Shown here one piece after another: positions 7,482-14,358 of a DNA stretch of 15,919 nucleotides; positions within the stretch are counted from its first letter, which is position 1, and each line of letters starts with the position of its first letter. A program made the position numbers and the translations under genes. Source of the stretch: Candidatus Egerieousia excrementavium (GTDB lineage: Bacteria; Bacteroidota; Bacteroidia; Bacteroidales; UBA932); the NCBI GenBank assembly GCA_017694275.1, contig JADINB010000010.1:1-15919 (forward strand), written 5' to 3'. The notes under the pieces are model-generated. The model saw only the letters and a program-made list of their open reading frames with translations, was not told where the DNA came from and did not search any database.

Positions 7482-7575
7482 GTCGTTTCTTTGTGCGAAA
7501 CCGAAACCCGAAAGGGTGGAGGAATAAAACGAAATTAATGATGTTGAACAAATAAATGGAGGATAAAGAAATGGC
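7482..7575 (+). promoter_or_regulatory. Possible RNA thermometer or start-codon-sequestering leader of hsp20
   Basis: Bases 7482-7494 (GTCGTTTCTTTGT) can pair without interruption with 7563-7575, which hold the Shine-Dalgarno-to-start spacer, the ATG at 7571 and the next two bases. This gives 13 pairs, of which three are G-U and seven A-U. A small hairpin ACCC-GAAA-GGGT (7506-7517) with a GNRA-type loop sits inside the closed region. AU/GU-rich helices that hide the start of small heat-shock genes are the known principle of ROSE and fourU thermometers, but this one matches neither family. It only works if transcription starts left of 7482, and no consensus promoter was found there; TATTTTCA at 7459-7466 is a weak -7 candidate. 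Confidence 0.35.
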
Positions 7576-7999
7576 TACATTGGTAAGAAGAAATCAGAAT
7601 TGGTTACCGGATATTTTCAATGACTTTTTCGATAACAACTGGGTTGAAAGAGTGAATTCCACTCTCCCTGCAGTGAATGTAATCGAGACCGCAAACGAGT
7701 ACAAGGTTGAACTTGCTGCTCCGGGTCTTACAAAAGACGATTTCAACGTACATGTAGATGAGGAAAACAACCTTGTCGTAAATGTGGAGAAAAAACATGA
7801 AGAGAATGAGAAGGCCAAGGATGGACGCTATTTGAGAAGAGAGTTCTCATACAGCAAATTCCAGAGAGCGCTTATCTTGCCGGACGACGTTGATAAGGAA
7901 AAGATTTCCGCTAAGGTTGAGAATGGCGTGCTGAACATAGACCTTCCTAAAGTCTCAAAGGCAGAAGTAGCTGCACGCAAGAGTATTGAAGTTAAATAG
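7571..7999 (+). CDS. hsp20: Small heat-shock protein, Hsp20/alpha-crystallin family
   Basis: A 142-residue ATP-independent holdase chaperone that binds unfolding proteins in the cytoplasm. After a short N-terminal arm (WLPDIFNDFFDNNW) the alpha-crystallin domain runs from about residue 33 to 130, with the AAPGLTKDDF and GVLNIDLPK signatures, and ends in a short tail with an I-x-V element (SIEVK) that docks neighbouring subunits. The ATG at 7571 was chosen because GGAGG (7558-7562) lies 8 bases before it and family members begin with this M-A-x-L-V-R-R type sequence; the in-frame ATG at 7556 would place that site inside the gene. A five-codon in-frame mini-ORF (MMLNK) ends directly before 7556. 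It is the only complete + strand gene here and is followed by a hairpin element and a terminator. Confidence 0.95.
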   Translation: MATLVRRNQNWLPDIFNDFFDNNWVERVNSTLPAVNVIETANEYKVELAAPGLTKDDFNVHVDEENNLVVNVEKKHEENEKAKDGRYLRREFSYSKFQRALILPDDVDKEKISAKVENGVLNIDLPKVSKAEVAARKSIEVK

Positions 8000-8020
8000 C
8001 CGATAATCTGAAATGATTCG

Positions 8021-8183
8021 AAAGGGGCTGTGTCAAAATGAATGTTTTGATGCAGCCCCTTTAAGGTGTGTAAGAATTAGCAAAATGCTAGGCATTGAGG
8101 ATGAGGGCGACAGGAGTTTACTGGAGTAAATGACTTAGCCCGAATTCCGAAAATAACGCAGCAGTTTGCAATTATGACACACC
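8021..8183. repeat. Non-coding hairpin element with imperfect terminal inverted repeats (MITE-like)
   Basis: This stretch has no ORF but dense structure. It opens with an 18-bp stem: 8021-8038 (AAAGGGGCTGTGTCAAAA) pairs with 8045-8062 around a 6-base loop, with two G-U pairs. Its right end repeats the left end in inverted form: TGTGTCA at 8029-8035 against TGACACA at 8175-8181, followed by CC. In between, TTTAC-TGGA-GTAAA (8118-8131) forms a hairpin flanked by GGGC (8105-8108) and GCCC (8138-8141). Only three T follow the first stem, so it is a poor terminator. The layout resembles a dispersed intergenic repeat or a MITE/IS remnant; I associate GGGGCTGTGTCAAAA-type ends with Bacteroidales repeats but cannot verify this here. 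No transposase and no target-site duplication are seen. Confidence 0.55.
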
Positions 8184-8195
8184 GTCATTTTCCTT

Positions 8196-8231
8196 AAAAA
8201 AAAACCGTCACTTGCGTGGCGGTTTTTTTTA
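8196..8231. terminator. Bidirectional intrinsic terminator between hsp20 and rpmE2
   Basis: ACCGTCAC (8204-8211) pairs with GTGGCGGT (8216-8223) around a TTGC loop, with one G-U pair. It is preceded by a run of A (8196-8204) and followed by a run of T (8223-8230). Read on either strand it gives a G/C stem followed by a U tract, so it can end both the rightward hsp20 transcript and the leftward rpmE2 transcript. Confidence 0.9.
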
Positions 8232-8247
8232 TTGATATATCAGGCGG

Positions 8248-8493
8248 CTATTTCTTTTTGTAGCGCTGATAGAACTTGTCTACCCTGCCGGCTGTATCCA
8301 CCAGCTTCATCTTGCCTGTATAGAAAGGATGTGACGTGTTTGAAATCTCCAGCTTTACAAGCGGATAGGTTACACCGTCTATCTCTATGGTCTCTTTAGA
8401 ATTTACGCATGAACGGGTAATGAAAACCTGCTCATTAGACATATCCTTGAAAGCCACAAGACGGTAACTTTCGGGATGAATTCCTTTTTTCAT
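8248..8493 (-). CDS. rpmE2: 50S ribosomal protein L31 type B
   Basis: An 81-residue ribosomal protein. It begins MKKGIHPESYRLVAFKDMSN and has the TSHPFYTGKMKLVDTAGRV segment shared by L31 proteins, with a basic end (YQRYKKK). The zinc-binding CxxC pairs of type A L31 are absent; only C29 is present, so it is the zinc-independent form. Type B copies often replace type A under zinc shortage where both exist, but no Zur-like site is evident and it may be the only L31 in this organism. The start has an A-rich leader without a Shine-Dalgarno sequence, as is common for ribosomal genes in Bacteroidota. It is a single-gene unit with its own -7 box and terminator. Confidence 0.96.
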   Translation of the reverse strand: MKKGIHPESYRLVAFKDMSNEQVFITRSCVNSKETIEIDGVTYPLVKLEISNTSHPFYTGKMKLVDTAGRVDKFYQRYKKK

Positions 8494-8527
8494 ATCTGTC
8501 TTTTCTTTAATTTTTGATTTTGAGCCG

Positions 8528-8535
8528 CAAATATA
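8528..8535 (-). promoter_or_regulatory. -7 promoter box for rpmE2
   Basis: TATATTTG on the minus strand matches the Bacteroidetes -7 consensus TAnnTTTG. At the expected 19-base distance (8555-8558) only TTTT is found instead of TTTG, a three-of-four match. Transcription would start near 8521, giving a leader of about 28 A-rich bases. Confidence 0.5.
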
Positions 8536-8549
8536 GGAAAAATATATTT

Positions 8550-8568
8550 CAGATAAAAATATTATCTG
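8550..8568 (-). terminator. Weak AT-rich hairpin at the end of the glmM-namZ-bax unit
   Basis: CAGATAA (8550-8556) and TTATCTG (8562-8568) form a 7-bp stem around a 5-base loop; the stem includes the stop codon of the Bax inhibitor-like gene. On the minus strand it is followed by an AT-rich stretch. The stem is low in G/C, so read-through into rpmE2 is possible. Confidence 0.3.
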
Positions 8569-9314
8569 TCTGAACTTGCAAATTTTGCCAGAAGGCTGAG
8601 GATTTCAAGGTAAAGCCATATAAGGGTTACCATGAATCCGAATGCACAGTACCATTCCATATATTTGGGCGCACCGAGGTTTGCACTCTGCTCTATCGTA
8701 TAATAATCCATAATGAGGCTGAACGCTGCCACTGCTGTAATTATGATGCTTATTCCGATGCTCAGCGGTGTCGCACCATGCAGAAGTGTCATGTCTACTC
8801 CAAAGAGAGAAAGTATCCAGCTTCCAAGATAGAAGACCAGAATGGTGGTAAGCGATACCGAAAGCACTCTCATGAAAGTGCCGTTTACCTTTATGAAGCC
8901 GGTGCGATAGAATATAAGCATTATGAATGCGCAAAGCATTGTAAGCAGCACTGCGTTGACTATGATATTTGGCGCGGTTGCTGCGAATGCGTTGTTGTAG
9001 ATTGCAGACACCGAACCTAAAACAAGGCCTTCTGCCGCTGCGTAGAGAGGGGAGAGCCATGGTGCCGCCTTTGGCTTGAATGTGATTATCATTGCCAGTA
9101 TGAATCCGACAATGAGACCTCCGAACATCCATGAGGTATATGCCGACGGGTCTATGGATTCATTGACAACCTTCCACGTGAAGGCTCCGGCTGCAAAAAC
9201 CATGAGCAACAGTGCAAGCGATTTGTAAACCGTACCCTTTATGCTCATTCTTGCAACATCAGACTCAATGACTATATTCTTGAAAGTCGTGTTGTTTAAA
9301 ACAGGATTTGCCAT
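8562..9314 (-). CDS. Bax inhibitor-1/YccA family membrane protein
   Basis: A 250-residue integral membrane protein with about seven hydrophobic segments. It has a short polar N-terminal region (MANPVLNNTTFKNIVIES), then helices from about residue 30 on, closing with the aromatic-rich MEWYCAFGFMVTLIWLYLEI segment and a short charged tail. This matches the Bax1-I/YccA superfamily; some bacterial members act as pH-sensitive calcium leak channels (BsYetJ) or modulate FtsH (YccA), and the role here is unknown. The ATG at 9314 is preferred; the frame can be extended by only three codons to a TTG at 9323. No clear ribosome binding site is seen, and the start lies 11 bases after the DUF1343 gene, so it is probably co-transcribed with it. 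Confidence 0.9.
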   Translation of the reverse strand: MANPVLNNTTFKNIVIESDVARMSIKGTVYKSLALLLMVFAAGAFTWKVVNESIDPSAYTSWMFGGLIVGFILAMIITFKPKAAPWLSPLYAAAEGLVLGSVSAIYNNAFAATAPNIIVNAVLLTMLCAFIMLIFYRTGFIKVNGTFMRVLSVSLTTILVFYLGSWILSLFGVDMTLLHGATPLSIGISIIITAVAAFSLIMDYYTIEQSANLGAPKYMEWYCAFGFMVTLIWLYLEILSLLAKFASSDR

Positions 9315-9325
9315 ATTATTCAAAA

Positions 9326-10561
9326 TTAAAATTGTTTTACTCTGTATAATTGTTCATTTTCGTACAAAAGCATCTTCTTTGCCTTTTTTATCCACTTCTG
9401 TTCTTCAAGTTTCATGTGCTCCCTTATTTCTGCCCATTCTCCATCTCCAGACACATAATCTATCAGCTCCTTGTCTCCCAGCAGCAGTTCTATTGCCCTT
9501 TTGTCGTTTCCGGCCTCGTACTTTCCCTCTCTGAAGGCAAATTCCTTGCAGTTGTCGTGTAAAAAACGGATAATCCGCAAATTATGTGCCAATGCATGGT
9601 ACTGCATGTTAGGGTTTAGCAGGAGCTGGAATCCGTAGCAGCACTCGTCTTTGTACTTATGGAAAACCGGAATGAATTTGAGCCATCTTACATATACTCC
9701 CGGATCTGAGAGCGGATTGTTCCTGTCATTCCAGTTCCTGTAGCCGTTCTGCCTGTTGTATCCTGTGAGTGACTCCATGTACGGTGCTCCGAAAAGTTCG
9801 AACGGGCGGGTGGTGCCGCGTCCTTCGCTTACATTGGTTCCCTCCCACAGACATTGCCCGCTGTAGAAGCAGGCTGTAAAGAGGCCGGGAAAGTTTGGAG
9901 ACGGAGGTATGCTCCACGGCATGAGACTTTTGCTGGAAAGTGAACTGTGGTAAGATATGATGTGAAGCGGAAATTTCGCACCGGTTTCATTATATAGCAG
10001 GTACGACAGTTCTCCTATTGTAAGGCCGTGTCTGTGAGGCAACCCTTCAACTCCTATGAATGAACGGTATCCGGCCCTGAGCATTGTCCCCTCTACCTGC
10101 CTTCCGGCCGGGTTGGGCCTGTCGATGATATATACAGGAAGGTTGATCCCGTTGTTCTTAAGTACCTTGAAAAGGTTAGGTATCGTACTTATGTAAGTAT
10201 AGTATCTGCATCCTACATCCTGAAGTTCTATTATCAGTGCGTCTATGTCCTCCAGCTTTTCTGCCGGGGCGCTCAGGGAATCCTCATTGCTTCCGTACAG
10301 GGAGACGAACTCGACGTCTTTAAGGCCGAGGTTGCCGTAAACCTTGCTCTCATCCAGTTTTACCTGGTCTTGAAGTTCTGAAAAGAGCCCGTGTTCAGGA
10401 GTGAAGACCCTTTTGAGGTTACCTCTTCTTGAGAGGGTTTCAAAAAGATACTCTCCGCTTTCCGGATGCCATGCCGTATGGTTGCACAACAGCCCCAGTT
10501 TTCCGTTCCGCAGTACAAGGTCTCCCTGCTCTTCCAGGGGAGTGGTTCTGAAAGAAAACAT
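9326..10561 (-). CDS. DUF1343/NamZ-like exo-beta-N-acetylmuramidase family protein
   Basis: A 411-residue protein of the DUF1343 family, whose characterised members (NamZ of Bacillus subtilis and Tannerella forsythia) remove N-acetylmuramic acid from the non-reducing end of peptidoglycan fragments. Family motifs are FTPEHG (53-58), ELQDVGCRYYTYIST (112-126), DRPNP (147-151), RHGLTIGEL (177-185) and EGTNVSEGRGTTRPFE (240-255). The odd point is export: the protein starts MFSFRTTPLEEQGDL with no hydrophobic stretch, and the frame upstream is closed by a stop only seven codons before the ATG, so no signal peptide can be hidden. It should act in the cytoplasm. It starts two bases after the TGA of glmM, tying it to amino-sugar metabolism and cell-wall recycling. 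Confidence 0.88.
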   Translation of the reverse strand: MFSFRTTPLEEQGDLVLRNGKLGLLCNHTAWHPESGEYLFETLSRRGNLKRVFTPEHGLFSELQDQVKLDESKVYGNLGLKDVEFVSLYGSNEDSLSAPAEKLEDIDALIIELQDVGCRYYTYISTIPNLFKVLKNNGINLPVYIIDRPNPAGRQVEGTMLRAGYRSFIGVEGLPHRHGLTIGELSYLLYNETGAKFPLHIISYHSSLSSKSLMPWSIPPSPNFPGLFTACFYSGQCLWEGTNVSEGRGTTRPFELFGAPYMESLTGYNRQNGYRNWNDRNNPLSDPGVYVRWLKFIPVFHKYKDECCYGFQLLLNPNMQYHALAHNLRIIRFLHDNCKEFAFREGKYEAGNDKRAIELLLGDKELIDYVSGDGEWAEIREHMKLEEQKWIKKAKKMLLYENEQLYRVKQF

Positions 10562-10563
10562 GG

Positions 10564-11961
10564 TCAGGCTTTTACGATTTTATCCACTTCACTCTTTATC
10601 TCTTCTGCCAGGGCATTTGCCTCTTCCATTGTGGGCGCCTCAGAATAGATTCTTATTATGGGCTCTGTATTGGATTTTCTGAGATGAACCCATTTTTTCT
10701 GTGCATCGAAATCTATCTTGACTCCGTCTATTGTCGTTACCCTTTCGCTTGAGTATTTTTCCTTGACTGCATTAAGGATTTTGTCTATCAGTGCCTTGTC
10801 TGAAATCTCAATTCTGTTTTTGGATATGAAGTAATCGGGATATTCCCTTCTCAGTTGCGAAACCTTTACCTTCTTGTGGGCCAGATTGCTCAGAAACAAG
10901 GCTATTCCCATATACGCGTCGCGTCCGTAATGCAGGTTGGGATAAATTACCCCGCCGTTGCCTTCTCCTCCTATTACGGCCGACACTTCCCTCATCTTGG
11001 TGGTGACATTGACTTCTCCCACAGCTGCAGCCGAATAGGTTCCTCCCCATTTTTGCGTAATGTCTCTGAGGGCTCTCGACGATGAGAGATTTGAAACGGT
11101 GCTGCCTCCCTTGTTGTTGGAAAGGACGTAATCTGCTACGGAAACAAGAGTGTACTCCTCTCCGAAAGGCTCTCCGTTCTCACATATGAGCGCCAGCCTG
11201 TCAACGTCAGGATCTACTGAGATGCCCAGATCTGCCTTTTCCTTTACTACGGTCTCTGACAGGGCTGTCAGATTGTGCGGCAGCGGCTCCGGATTGTGTG
11301 CGAAATTGCCTGTCGGCTCGCAGTTTAGTTCAATGCATTCTACGCCAAGTTCCTTCATCAGCAGCGGCATTGTGGGGCCTCCAATGGAGTTTACGGCATC
11401 GAGTACCACTTTGAATCCAGCCTCCCTGATTGCCTTCCTGTCTACCAGCTTGTCGTCAAGTACGGCATTTATGTGCTCCATTGTAAAATCCTTGTGCACC
11501 ATTTTGCCTATCTTGTCTACGCTGTAGAAAGTGAAATCTTCTGCTTCTGCACATTCAAGCAGGCTTTCCCCCTCCTTTGCACTCAGAAACTCACCTCTTT
11601 CGTTAAGCAGTTTGAGCGCATTCCACTCTTTGGGGTTGTGCGATGCCGTGAGGATTATTCCTCCGTCTGCCTTTTCAAATATGACAGCCATTTCTGTTGT
11701 AGGGGTAGAAGCCATTCCTGCATTTACGACATCTATGCCGCATGCCAGCAATGTCCCGCATACTATGGATTCTACCATCTTGCCTGATATCCTGGCGTCT
11801 CTTCCTACCACCACCTTGTATGAGTCCTTTCCGGGAAGCCGTCTTCTCAATTCAGTTGCGTATGCAGCCGTAAATTTAACTATATCTATGGGCGTTAGCG
11901 CATTGCCTGTTTCTCCTCCAATTGTTCCCCTGATTCCGGATATCGATTTGATCAATGTCAT
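10564..11961 (-). CDS. glmM: Phosphoglucosamine mutase (alpha-D-phosphohexomutase family)
   Basis: A 465-residue cytoplasmic enzyme that converts glucosamine-6-phosphate to glucosamine-1-phosphate on the way to UDP-GlcNAc. All four phosphohexomutase sites are present: the phosphoserine loop TASHNP with Ser107, the Mg2+ loop DPDVDR (D250, D252, D254), the sugar-binding loop GGEGNGG (331-337), and the phosphate-binding loop RKSNTEP (428-434). Length is usual. A phosphomannomutase or phosphoglucomutase role cannot be excluded, because these enzymes share the loops; glucosamine is favoured by length and by the muramidase-like gene behind it. A full-strength Shine-Dalgarno AAGGAGGT (11966-11973) sits 4 bases before the ATG, unusual against the SD-poor starts of its neighbours. 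Confidence 0.88.
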   Translation of the reverse strand: MTLIKSISGIRGTIGGETGNALTPIDIVKFTAAYATELRRRLPGKDSYKVVVGRDARISGKMVESIVCGTLLACGIDVVNAGMASTPTTEMAVIFEKADGGIILTASHNPKEWNALKLLNERGEFLSAKEGESLLECAEAEDFTFYSVDKIGKMVHKDFTMEHINAVLDDKLVDRKAIREAGFKVVLDAVNSIGGPTMPLLMKELGVECIELNCEPTGNFAHNPEPLPHNLTALSETVVKEKADLGISVDPDVDRLALICENGEPFGEEYTLVSVADYVLSNNKGGSTVSNLSSSRALRDITQKWGGTYSAAAVGEVNVTTKMREVSAVIGGEGNGGVIYPNLHYGRDAYMGIALFLSNLAHKKVKVSQLRREYPDYFISKNRIEISDKALIDKILNAVKEKYSSERVTTIDGVKIDFDAQKKWVHLRKSNTEPIIRIYSEAPTMEEANALAEEIKSEVDKIVKA

Positions 11962-11965
11962 ATAT

Positions 11966-11973
11966 ACCTCCTT
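11966..11973 (-). promoter_or_regulatory. glmM: Strong Shine-Dalgarno sequence of glmM
   Basis: AAGGAGGT on the minus strand is an eight-base match to the 16S rRNA tail, 4 bases before the start codon. It fixes the ATG at 11961 as the start and suggests efficient translation of this gene. Confidence 0.85.
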
Positions 11974-11995
11974 GTTTTGTGATGTACAGATGGTG

Positions 11996-12003
11996 CAAAT
12001 TTA
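11996..12003 (-). promoter_or_regulatory. -7 promoter box for the glmM-namZ-bax unit
   Basis: TAAATTTG on the minus strand is a full match to TAnnTTTG. No TTTG lies at the expected -33 position, where the upstream terminator stem begins. Transcription would start near 11989, leaving a leader of about 28 bases. The site lies just beyond the V-ATPase terminator, so the two units are likely separate. Confidence 0.45.
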
Positions 12004-12010
12004 GTGTTTT

Positions 12011-12045
12011 TTAAGGAAAAAAGCCGGTGTAGACAACCGGCTTTT
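12011..12045 (-). terminator. Intrinsic terminator of the V-type ATPase operon
   Basis: On the minus strand AAAAGCCGGT (reading from 12045 down) pairs with bases 12028-12019 around a 7-base loop, giving a 10-bp stem, and is followed by a run of T. It lies about 40 bases after the stop of the K subunit gene. Confidence 0.85.
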
Positions 12046-12083
12046 CGCTATATTTTCAATATTTTCATAATATATTGCGACGG

Positions 12084-12542
12084 TTAGGGCAGGGCAAGGA
12101 ATGTTGCGGCAAATGCCAGAATCGCGTAAAGTTCGGGGAATACGGCAAGAATCAGTGTCTTTCCGAATACATCCTGTCCGTTGCTCATTTCGTTTATACC
12201 GTTTGCCACCAATGATGCCTGCTTTATAGATGAATAGTAGCCTACAACACCGAGAGCTATTCCGGCAGCGCATATTGCCAGTGCCGAGCCGAGGGATAGT
12301 TGTTCCATACCTTTAAGGCTGTTGAGCATGAGGAAGAATCCGGCGAATCCGTACAGCCCCTGTGTAGAAGGCAATGCACATAATATCATTGATTTTCCAA
12401 AGATGGTCGGATTCTTCTTGAGGGCAGCGATTGTAGCATTACCGCCAATGGTCACGCCTACGCTGCTTCCGATACAAGATATGGCCAGCATTATTGCCAT
12501 ACCTACATACGCTACAATGAATGGTAAATTTGTTGCTTCCAT
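12084..12542 (-). CDS. ntpK: V/A-type ATP synthase subunit K (rotor ring)
   Basis: A 152-residue membrane protein made of two fused helical hairpins (four transmembrane helices), the double-sized c-ring subunit of V-type ATPases. The second half has the ion-carrying Glu137 (VFPELYAIL). The matching site in the first half is Gln61 in LPSTQGLYGF, as in other duplicated subunits where one carboxylate was lost. Compared with Enterococcus hirae NtpK, whose Na+ ligands are L61, T64, Q65, Q110 and E139, this protein has L57, T60, Q61, Q108 and E137, so all five positions are kept and Na+ transport is likely. It is the last gene of the operon, 28 bases behind subunit I, and is followed by a terminator. 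Confidence 0.94.
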   Translation of the reverse strand: MEATNLPFIVAYVGMAIMLAISCIGSSVGVTIGGNATIAALKKNPTIFGKSMILCALPSTQGLYGFAGFFLMLNSLKGMEQLSLGSALAICAAGIALGVVGYYSSIKQASLVANGINEMSNGQDVFGKTLILAVFPELYAILAFAATFLALP

Positions 12543-12570
12543 AATAATTAGTTTTTATATTAATTTAAAA

Positions 12571-14358
12571 TTATCTCTTTTTAAGTGGATTGTAGGCTCT
12601 TCCGCCGCCATCGAATCCTGTATTCTTGTAAAATTCCACGAAAGTCAAACGCATCGGGTGGACAAATGCACCGAGAGCAGATATGAACAGAACGAATATG
12701 TGCCCGACAATCAGCATTATCCCCATGAACAACCATCCTACATAAGGAACCGCCCCGAGTTGCGATGCAACTGAATTTACCACAAGACCGAGGATGCCTC
12801 CTGTTGTTCCCAAACCGAAAAGTCTTATGTAAGAGAGCATGTCTCCGAATACTCCGGTAATGTCGTAAAGTGCCGCCACTCCCTTGAACAGCTTTACAAA
12901 TATATTCCTGTTGTCTGACGTAAAGATTATTATCAGTGCCAGTCCGGCCCATCCGGCATAATTTACAAATGCGGGGTAATCGAACGGTACCTGGGTGCTT
13001 GCATACCACACGGCACCCCAGGCAATGAGAATTGCCCAGCCTATGTTGTGCAGTCCGGCAAGCAGGCCCTTGTCGCGTATGGCGAATATGGCATTAAGGA
13101 TTCTGGCAAAGACAATCTGTACGAGTCCAAATATTATTGCAAACCAGAACATTTGCATGTCGTTGAAAAACAGCCCTTTTACATCTTCCGGCAGGTTGAA
13201 CATGTCGGCAATCTTGCCTCCGAAGAAGGTTCCGCTCAGCAGTGGCATTACTATGGAACCGAACCCAAGCCATGCCACCAGTTTTGCGTAGCCTTTATAT
13301 TCGGGAACTTTGTATGCCGCAATTATGCCGGCAATAAGCAGCACCAGGCCATATCCCATGTCTCCGAGGCATAGGCCGAAGAAGAGCATGTAGAAAGGCG
13401 CAAAATAGGGGGTAAGGTCGTGTTCTCCGTATCTGGGAAGCATATAAAGCTCTCCGATAGGTTCAAACAGCCTTGAGTAGAAATTGTTTTTCAGTTGCAC
13501 CGGAGGATTGTCTTCCTCTTTTGCAGCCTCTTTTATGTAATATGCATTTTCACCCTTAAGGAACTCTTCTATTTTCCTGTCATCCTCGGTAGGTGCAAAT
13601 CCCTCGAATATGGAGATGGTCTCCTCTGCCTCTTTGTCTGCCGAGGCCTTTGCCATGTAGAGGTCGAACTCTTCTGCCACTGTCTCTCTCTGTCTGGCAA
13701 GTTCTCCGGTATACTCTCCGAGTGCAAGCAGTTCAGAACAGTTTTGTTCCATCTTCTTTTCTGTCTGGCCGATTTCTTCTTCTATCATGGATGCGGGCCT
13801 CTCTGGAAATTTGGCTTCGGCAAGAGGAAACCGGTATTCAGGGCCATCGTTTTCCAGTATTATGAAGTATATGGAACTCTCCTGACGGTTGAGTATGGCA
13901 AGATTGTATTCTGCTTCCCACTGTTCTTTGAAAAGCTTTTTGTTGCACTGGTAGAAATGCAGGTTGTAGCCCAGTGCGCCCAGCCGCTCAAGGTCGTTTC
14001 TGCTGAACTCACCCCATTTGTGTGCTTCTCTCAATTCTGCCTTTAAGTCTGCAAGGGTTTTCTCCAGCTCGCCTTTGAGCCTTGTCTTTTCTTCGGTCAA
14101 TGACAGAAGGGCGCCTGTCTCGACCTCAATCCTGCCTTTGTTCTTTTTACGGAGTTCCTTGTCTTTCAGCAGAGTATTCAGGTTCAGTATCGCATTGTCG
14201 TAGCGTGTCATAAGGTCATACAGCTCTTTTGAACGGCTGTCTATGGCCTTGTCGCGGCGCGTGATGTCCATAAGACCAAGTGTCTGGAGGTGTTCCATAA
14301 AGGGAGCAGCCTCCCTGTGGAAAAGCACGAAAGAGTATTTTGTCATCTTTTTAATCAT
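12571..14358 (-). CDS. ntpI: V/A-type ATP synthase subunit I (stator, ion channel)
   Basis: A 595-residue equivalent of the eukaryotic a subunit. The N-terminal half is cytoplasmic and largely helical with charged coiled-coil stretches (about 40-125 and 200-260), forming the peripheral stalk attachment. From about residue 320 a membrane domain follows, starting YFAPFYMLFFGLCLGDMGYG and ending with the conserved GAFVHPMRLTFVEFYKN and Gly-rich tail. The Arg facing the rotor carboxylate is expected at R512 in LSYIRLFGLG. The ATG lies 8 bases inside the 3' end of subunit D, with AGGAGG upstream inside that gene; a second ATG at codon 5 is possible. Length is somewhat below the 620-660 common in other phyla. 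Confidence 0.95.
   Translation of the reverse strand: MIKKMTKYSFVLFHREAAPFMEHLQTLGLMDITRRDKAIDSRSKELYDLMTRYDNAILNLNTLLKDKELRKKNKGRIEVETGALLSLTEEKTRLKGELEKTLADLKAELREAHKWGEFSRNDLERLGALGYNLHFYQCNKKLFKEQWEAEYNLAILNRQESSIYFIILENDGPEYRFPLAEAKFPERPASMIEEEIGQTEKKMEQNCSELLALGEYTGELARQRETVAEEFDLYMAKASADKEAEETISIFEGFAPTEDDRKIEEFLKGENAYYIKEAAKEEDNPPVQLKNNFYSRLFEPIGELYMLPRYGEHDLTPYFAPFYMLFFGLCLGDMGYGLVLLIAGIIAAYKVPEYKGYAKLVAWLGFGSIVMPLLSGTFFGGKIADMFNLPEDVKGLFFNDMQMFWFAIIFGLVQIVFARILNAIFAIRDKGLLAGLHNIGWAILIAWGAVWYASTQVPFDYPAFVNYAGWAGLALIIIFTSDNRNIFVKLFKGVAALYDITGVFGDMLSYIRLFGLGTTGGILGLVVNSVASQLGAVPYVGWLFMGIMLIVGHIFVLFISALGAFVHPMRLTFVEFYKNTGFDGGGRAYNPLKKR

Noticed and set aside
7370..7555. A short + strand ORF before hsp20, including an in-frame MMLNK mini-peptide
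   Set aside because: It lies over the control-region repeats and has no ribosome binding site at its start. The five-codon end piece could be a chance leader; the GGAGG before it is 15 bases away, too far for normal initiation.
7430..7570. HrcA/CIRCE control of hsp20
   Set aside because: No TTAGCACTC-N9-GAGTGCTAA-like sequence is present; the visible palindromes have other sequences.
8021..8062. The 18-bp hairpin after hsp20 as the main transcription terminator
   Set aside because: Only three T follow the stem on the + strand. The hairpin at 8196-8231 has proper U tracts and is the better terminator.
8021..8231. Phage attachment site or CRISPR-like repeat
   Set aside because: There is no integrase or cas gene, no regular spacing and no tRNA end nearby; the repeats are inverted, not regularly spaced direct repeats.
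11531..12004. A 157-codon + strand ORF over the glmM start region
   Set aside because: It is Ser-rich and antisense to glmM, whose loops and Shine-Dalgarno site are clear. It also crosses the glmM promoter box.
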